From Pseudomonadota bacterium (lineage in GTDB: Bacteria; Pseudomonadota; Gammaproteobacteria; Burkholderiales; Burkholderiaceae_C), in assembly GCA_023436025.1 (NCBI GenBank), contig JAEZKX010000030.1, positions 1-24,860 on the forward strand: DNA of 24,860 nucleotides, written 5' to 3'. Below, one piece after another: positions 21,951-24,860 of this stretch. Numbering within the stretch: position 1 is the first letter of the stretch; the number at the start of each line of letters is the position of its first letter. Below the pieces are notes generated by a model. The model did no database searches, was not told the DNA's origin, and saw nothing but the letters and a program-made list of their open reading frames with translations. Made by a program: the position numbers and the translations under genes.

Positions 21951-22781
21951 TCAGGAATCGCGGAAACTGCGCAGTTCGGCCAGGTCCGGGAATTGCGCCG
22001 GGCGCTTCTGCTTGAGGGCCGCGATCGCTTCGCCCACGTGCGCGTTGCTCCAGATCGCGCCTTGCAGCCAGCCCATCTGCTTCAACGCGTCGTCGACCGA
22101 GTGGTCGCGCGCGTAGTGCAGCGCCTGCTTGGTGCCCCAGATGGCCACCGGGGGCTTGGCGGCGATCTCCGCCGCGCATTGCATCGCCGCTTCGAGCATC
22201 GCGGCTTGCGTGTCGAACACCTCGTTGACCAGCCCGTAGGACGCGGCGCGGACCGCGCCCATGCGGCGGCCGGTGTAGGCCAGTTCCTTGACCACGGCCA
22301 TGGGCAGCAGCTTGGGCAGGCGCTGCAGGGTGCCGACGTCGGCCACCATGCCGATGTTGATCTCCTGCACGCAGAAGAAGGCATCGGCGGTCGCATAGCG
22401 CAGGCAGCAGCCGGTGACCAGGTCCACAGCGCCGCCCACGCAGCCGCCCTGGATGGCGGCGATGACCGGAATGCGCAGCGTCTCCAGCTTGGTGAAGGTA
22501 GCCTGCATGTCGGCCAGCAGGTCGAAGATGGCGGCCCGGCCTTCCGCCGTGCGGTCGTCCAGGGTGATCGCGCCGCCGAAGGCGTCCAGCGCCATGCCGG
22601 CGGAGAAGTGCTTGCCGGTGGAGGAGATCACCAGGGCCCGGGCCTCCCCCGTGCGGTTCAGGCCGTCCAGCACCTCGTCCAGCTCCCGCCAGAACAGCGG
22701 ATGCATGGTGTTCATCTCCGCGGGTCGGTTGAGGACCAGGTGGGCGACGCGGTCCGCCACCTTCAGTTCAAAGCATTGCAT
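21951..22781 (-). CDS. Crotonase-family protein, dienoyl-CoA isomerase (ECH1)-like
   Basis: A 276-aa crotonase-fold acyl-CoA enzyme. The oxyanion-hole segments are HFSAGMALDAF (59-68) and IQGGCVGGAVDL (110-121). Three acidic residues match the delta3,5-delta2,4-dienoyl-CoA isomerase set in identity and spacing: D120 (GGAVDL), E140 (VQEINIG) and D148 (ADVGTLQRLPK). Rat ECH1, as I recall, has D176, E196 and D204, the same 20- and 8-residue spacings. It probably repositions double bonds during unsaturated fatty-acid breakdown; a generic enoyl-CoA hydratase label would fit less well. The ATG at 22781 has AAGGAG 6 nt upstream inside a hairpin. It is convergent with the racemase-like gene across a 30-bp GC repeat-like gap and looks unrelated to the catabolic cluster. 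Confidence 0.92.
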   Translation of the reverse strand: MQCFELKVADRVAHLVLNRPAEMNTMHPLFWRELDEVLDGLNRTGEARALVISSTGKHFSAGMALDAFGGAITLDDRTAEGRAAIFDLLADMQATFTKLETLRIPVIAAIQGGCVGGAVDLVTGCCLRYATADAFFCVQEINIGMVADVGTLQRLPKLLPMAVVKELAYTGRRMGAVRAASYGLVNEVFDTQAAMLEAAMQCAAEIAAKPPVAIWGTKQALHYARDHSVDDALKQMGWLQGAIWSNAHVGEAIAALKQKRPAQFPDLAELRSFRDS

Positions 22782-22782
22782 G

Positions 22783-22800
22783 GCCGGCTCCTTTGCCGGC
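22783..22800 (-). promoter_or_regulatory. Hairpin with the ribosome-binding site in its loop, upstream of the crotonase gene
   Basis: On the minus strand GCCGGC, loop AAAGGA, GCCGGC forms a perfect 6-bp G/C stem with a 6-nt loop ending 1 nt before the ATG. The loop holds the AAGGA core of the Shine-Dalgarno sequence. The fold could present or hide the site and so tune translation. Confidence 0.45.
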
Positions 22801-22814
22801 ATTGTGGCCGGACC

Positions 22815-23075
22815 TCAGCGCGGCAGCCAGTCGCAGCGGAGACGGCGCGCGCGGTGCGCCTTGATGCGCCAGGCAACGTAGAGCGTGGGCGCCAGGCTTG
22901 CCACCGCGCACAGTGGCAGGTACCACAGCGCGCCGAAGGCCAGCGTGGGGATGACGCCAACCCAGCCGATGAGCCACAAGGTGAGCATCATGTCCCAGAG
23001 GTGGTACTCCACCGGGCGGTCGTCGCGATGGCGCATGTGCCAGTGCTTGATGCGCTGCAGTTCGTCGAGGCTCAT
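22815..23075 (-). CDS. Small two-helix membrane protein of unknown function
   Basis: An 86-aa protein with a charged cytoplasmic-looking N-terminus (SLDELQRIKHWHMRHRDDRP), two hydrophobic segments at about residues 28-46 and 48-68, and an arginine-rich C-terminus (RIKAHRARRLRCDWLPR), which suggests both ends face the cytoplasm. I do not recognise a named family. The ATG at 23075 has GGAG 6 nt upstream; the frame continues to 23129, but that start is less likely. It lies 33 bp before the crotonase gene on the same strand and may be co-transcribed with it. Confidence 0.72.
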   Translation of the reverse strand: MSLDELQRIKHWHMRHRDDRPVEYHLWDMMLTLWLIGWVGVIPTLAFGALWYLPLCAVASLAPTLYVAWRIKAHRARRLRCDWLPR

Positions 23076-23096
23076 GGTTGCTCCGCGGAGGGCCGG

Positions 23097-23110
23097 TCGA
23101 TCCGGATCGA
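23097..23110. promoter_or_regulatory. Perfect 14-bp palindrome upstream of the small membrane protein gene
   Basis: TCGATCCGGATCGA is a perfect palindrome located 21 nt before the start codon of the 86-aa protein. It sits where an operator or promoter-overlapping site would be expected, between that gene and the dinB hairpin. Function unknown. Confidence 0.3.
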
Positions 23111-23129
23111 TGCAAGTTTCCTCGAGCAT

Positions 23130-23150
23130 GCGCCCGGAAGACCCGGGCGC
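23130..23150 (-). terminator. Terminator-like hairpin after dinB
   Basis: GCGCCCGG (23130-23137) and CCGGGCGC (23143-23150) form a perfect 8-bp stem with a 5-nt loop, starting 19 nt after the dinB stop codon on the minus strand. There is no U-tract, so it may act with Rho or as a transcript 3' stabiliser. Confidence 0.5.
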
Positions 23151-23169
23151 GTGTCGGCCAACAGCGCAC

Positions 23170-24402
23170 TTACTGACCGGAAAACAGGTCGGGTGTCAGC
23201 TCGGCCGCGCGCGGCGGCGGTGCTGGCGCCTGCGGGGGCACGGGGCCTGCCGCCACCTCGCCGGCCTTGGCCAGCTTGCCCACGCGCACGCCCAGCAGCC
23301 GCAGCCGGCGGTCCAGGTCGACCCGCTTGAGGCACTGGCCGGCGGTGCGGCGGATCAGCGCCGGATCGGCCGTGAAGTGGTCCAGGGTCTGGTCGCGCGT
23401 GGCGGTGCGGAAATCGTCGTAGCGCAGCTTGATGCCGATGGTGCGGCCGACATAGCCCTTGCGCCGCAGGTCTTCGGCCACCCGCACGCACAGCTCGGTG
23501 AAGATGGTGCCCAGCTCGGCGCGGTCGCGCACCGCATGCAGGTCGCGGTCGAAGGTGGTCTCGCGGCTCATGGAGACAGGCTCGCTCTCGGTGACCACCG
23601 GCCGGTCGTCGCGCCCCCAGGCGGCGTCGTGCATCCAGGCGCCGTAGGACTGGCCGAAATGGTCCACCAGCCACTCGCGCGACTGCGCGGCGATGTCGCC
23701 GATGGTGTGCAGGTGCAGCTTGTGCAGCTTGGCTTCCGACTTGGGGCCGATGCCATTGATCTTGCGCACCGGCAGCGGCCAGATCTTCGTCTGCACGTCC
23801 TGCGGATGCACGATGGAGATGCCGTTGGGCTTGTCGAACTCGCTGGCCATCTTGGCCAGCAGCTTGTTGGGCGCCACGCCGATGGAGCAGGTGAGGCGCG
23901 TCGCCTCGAAGATCGATTTCTGGATCAGGCGCGCCAGCACCCGGCCGCCTTCGCGCTGCCCGCCCGGCACGTCGGTGAAGTCGATGTAGACCTCGTCGAT
24001 GCCGCGGTCCTCCACCACCGGCGCGATCTCGCGGATCACCGCCTTGAAGGCGCGCGACACCCGCCGCACCTCGTCGAAGTCGGCCGGCAGCACGATGGCT
24101 TGCGGGCACAGCTTGGCCGCCTTCATCATGCCCATCGCCGAGCCCACGCCGAAAGGCCGCGCCGGATAGGTCGCGGTGGTGATGACGCCGCGCCCCACGT
24201 AGTCCTTCAGCAGGGGGAAAGCCTCCACCGGGATCTGCGACAGCGGCCGGTCGGCGAAGCGGTCGCGCAGCAGCTCGTCGACCTTGCGCCGCCCGCCGCC
24301 GATGACCACCGGCAGGCCCTTGAGCTGCGGATAGCGCAGCAGCTCCACGGACGCGAAAAAGGCGTCCATGTCCAGGTGGGCGATGCGGCGGATGCGGCTC
24401 AC
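23170..24402 (-). CDS. dinB: DNA polymerase IV (Y-family translesion polymerase)
   Basis: A 410-aa error-prone polymerase for lesion bypass. Catalytic acids are visible: D11 in HLDMDAFFASVE, and D136/E137 in GIDEVYIDFTD. Other conserved segments are GVGSAMGMMKAAKLCP, SIGVAPNKLLAKMASEFDKPNG and the helix-hairpin-helix KINGIGPKSEAKL. Relative to E. coli DinB there is an insertion of about 35 residues between VVIGGG and RGVITTATY (about 38-70). The C-terminus is proline-rich (PPQAPAPPPR) and ends with a probable beta-clamp motif LTPDLF (402-407). The start is probably GTG at 24402, since the next Met is inside the active-site motif; CACAAT lies 6 nt before it and no ribosome-binding site is seen. 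It is divergent from the BLUF gene. Confidence 0.94.
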   Translation of the reverse strand: MSRIRRIAHLDMDAFFASVELLRYPQLKGLPVVIGGGRRKVDELLRDRFADRPLSQIPVEAFPLLKDYVGRGVITTATYPARPFGVGSAMGMMKAAKLCPQAIVLPADFDEVRRVSRAFKAVIREIAPVVEDRGIDEVYIDFTDVPGGQREGGRVLARLIQKSIFEATRLTCSIGVAPNKLLAKMASEFDKPNGISIVHPQDVQTKIWPLPVRKINGIGPKSEAKLHKLHLHTIGDIAAQSREWLVDHFGQSYGAWMHDAAWGRDDRPVVTESEPVSMSRETTFDRDLHAVRDRAELGTIFTELCVRVAEDLRRKGYVGRTIGIKLRYDDFRTATRDQTLDHFTADPALIRRTAGQCLKRVDLDRRLRLLGVRVGKLAKAGEVAAGPVPPQAPAPPPRAAELTPDLFSGQ

Positions 24403-24481
24403 CGCACGATTGTGCCGCGCGCGTGCACCGTGATTGACTTGGCGCAAGCGTCGCCCCGGCGACACAGGGGATGATGCGCCC

Positions 24482-24860
24482 ATGCATTCTTGGGATTTCC
24501 CGAGTGGCGCCACAGACGCCGCCGGATCCGTGGCCCGCATCGTCTATGCGAGCCGCGCCACGATCACACACTCACCCTACCAGGAGATGGAGCGCATCCG
24601 CGCCTGCGCCGTGCGGCACAACATGCCGGTCGGCGTGTCCACCGCGCTGTTGTACCAGTCCGGCTGGTTCCTGCAATGGAAGGAAGGCCCCGGCGCCGAA
24701 GTGCGGCGCATCATGGAGCGCGTGGCCGCCGACCCGCGGCACGAATTGCCGGTCGTGGTCCATGCCAGCCGCGGGCCGCGCCTGCTGGCCGGCCCCTGGT
24801 CGATGGCCATCGTGCAATGCGGAGAGGCGCCCGAGCGCATGGCGCAGCGCGTCCAGGCCT
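24482..24860 (+). CDS. BLUF-domain blue-light photoreceptor (3' end beyond the window)
   Basis: An open frame of 126 codons running off the window edge. The BLUF (blue light using FAD) domain covers about residues 17-112. Residues that form the flavin photocycle network in AppA (Y21, N45, Q63 and W104, as I recall) appear here as Y22 (IVYASRA), N47 (RHNMPVG), Q65 (FLQWKEGP) and W106 (AGPWSM). ADPRHELPVVV also matches the family. The usual LTG/ITG before the LLY strand reads VST. Length suggests a short stand-alone BLUF protein, but an output domain beyond the window cannot be excluded. The gene is divergent from dinB, 79 bp apart; a TTGACT at 24434-24439 has no good -10 partner. Confidence 0.9.
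   Translation, partial: MHSWDFPSGATDAAGSVARIVYASRATITHSPYQEMERIRACAVRHNMPVGVSTALLYQSGWFLQWKEGPGAEVRRIMERVAADPRHELPVVVHASRGPRLLAGPWSMAIVQCGEAPERMAQRVQA

Noticed and set aside
24434..24439. TTGACT as a -35 box of the BLUF gene
   Set aside because: No -10-like hexamer occurs 16-18 nt downstream; the nearest candidate (GATGAT) is 30 nt away.
1..24860. CRISPR arrays, insertion sequences, phage genes, tRNA or rRNA genes
   Set aside because: No regularly spaced repeats, transposase motifs, terminal inverted repeats around genes, or cloverleaf-like segments were recognised when reading through the window.

Overview
The window looks like chromosome of a high-GC (roughly 70 %) betaproteobacterium, most likely Burkholderiales/Comamonadaceae (Ramlibacter- or Variovorax-like). 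This is inferred from the hemA-prfA-prmC order, the orphan Bug/TctC-type binding protein, the long-form QueF, a DinB with a fingers-region insertion, and many GTG starts and 4-nt start/stop overlaps. No tRNA, rRNA, CRISPR array, insertion sequence or phage gene was seen.

Layout. (1) Positions 1-2535 (minus strand): housekeeping operon hemA, prfA, prmC (partial). A G-rich imperfect inverted repeat separates hemA from prfA, and a perfect TATAAT lies 7 nt before the hemA ATG. (2) 2595-5386 (plus): a small membrane protein, yaaA, a prolyl-4-hydroxylase-like 2OG-Fe(II) oxygenase and an alpha/beta hydrolase, tightly packed. (3) 5547-6392 (plus): queF, ending in a hairpin shared with the convergent gene. 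(4) 13201-6411 (minus): a catabolic operon of an arylmalonate-decarboxylase/maleate-isomerase-like protein, a D-hydantoinase/dihydropyrimidinase, an amidase, an Asp/Glu-racemase-fold protein, an amidohydrolase with a TTG start, and a Bug-type periplasmic receptor. (5) 13364-14131 (plus): a GntR/FCD regulator. (6) 14196-18249: a complete polyamine-type ABC importer; the Tat-exported binding protein is divergent from the ATPase and two permeases. (7) 18270-21920: a nucleoside/base deaminase (minus), divergent from a second amidohydrolase, a PuuE-like allantoinase and a second racemase-fold protein. (8) 21951-24402 (minus): a dienoyl-CoA-isomerase-like crotonase, a small membrane protein and dinB. 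(9) 24482-end (plus): a BLUF blue-light photoreceptor, cut by the window edge.

The part most worth attention is 6411-21920. It reads as one regulated system for importing and dismantling an N-heterocyclic compound (purine, pyrimidine, hydantoin or ureide-like). It holds two parallel enzyme sets, each with an amidohydrolase (putative deaminase), a cyclic-amide ring opener (hydantoinase or PuuE-like) and an Asp/Glu-racemase-fold protein. Both racemase-fold proteins appear to lack both catalytic cysteines. The third member of that superfamily keeps only the second cysteine, the arrangement of arylmalonate decarboxylase. The leaders of the GntR gene and the ABC ATPase gene share five sequence blocks in the same order, which suggests a duplicated control region tying regulator to transporter. 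The actual substrate cannot be read from the sequence.
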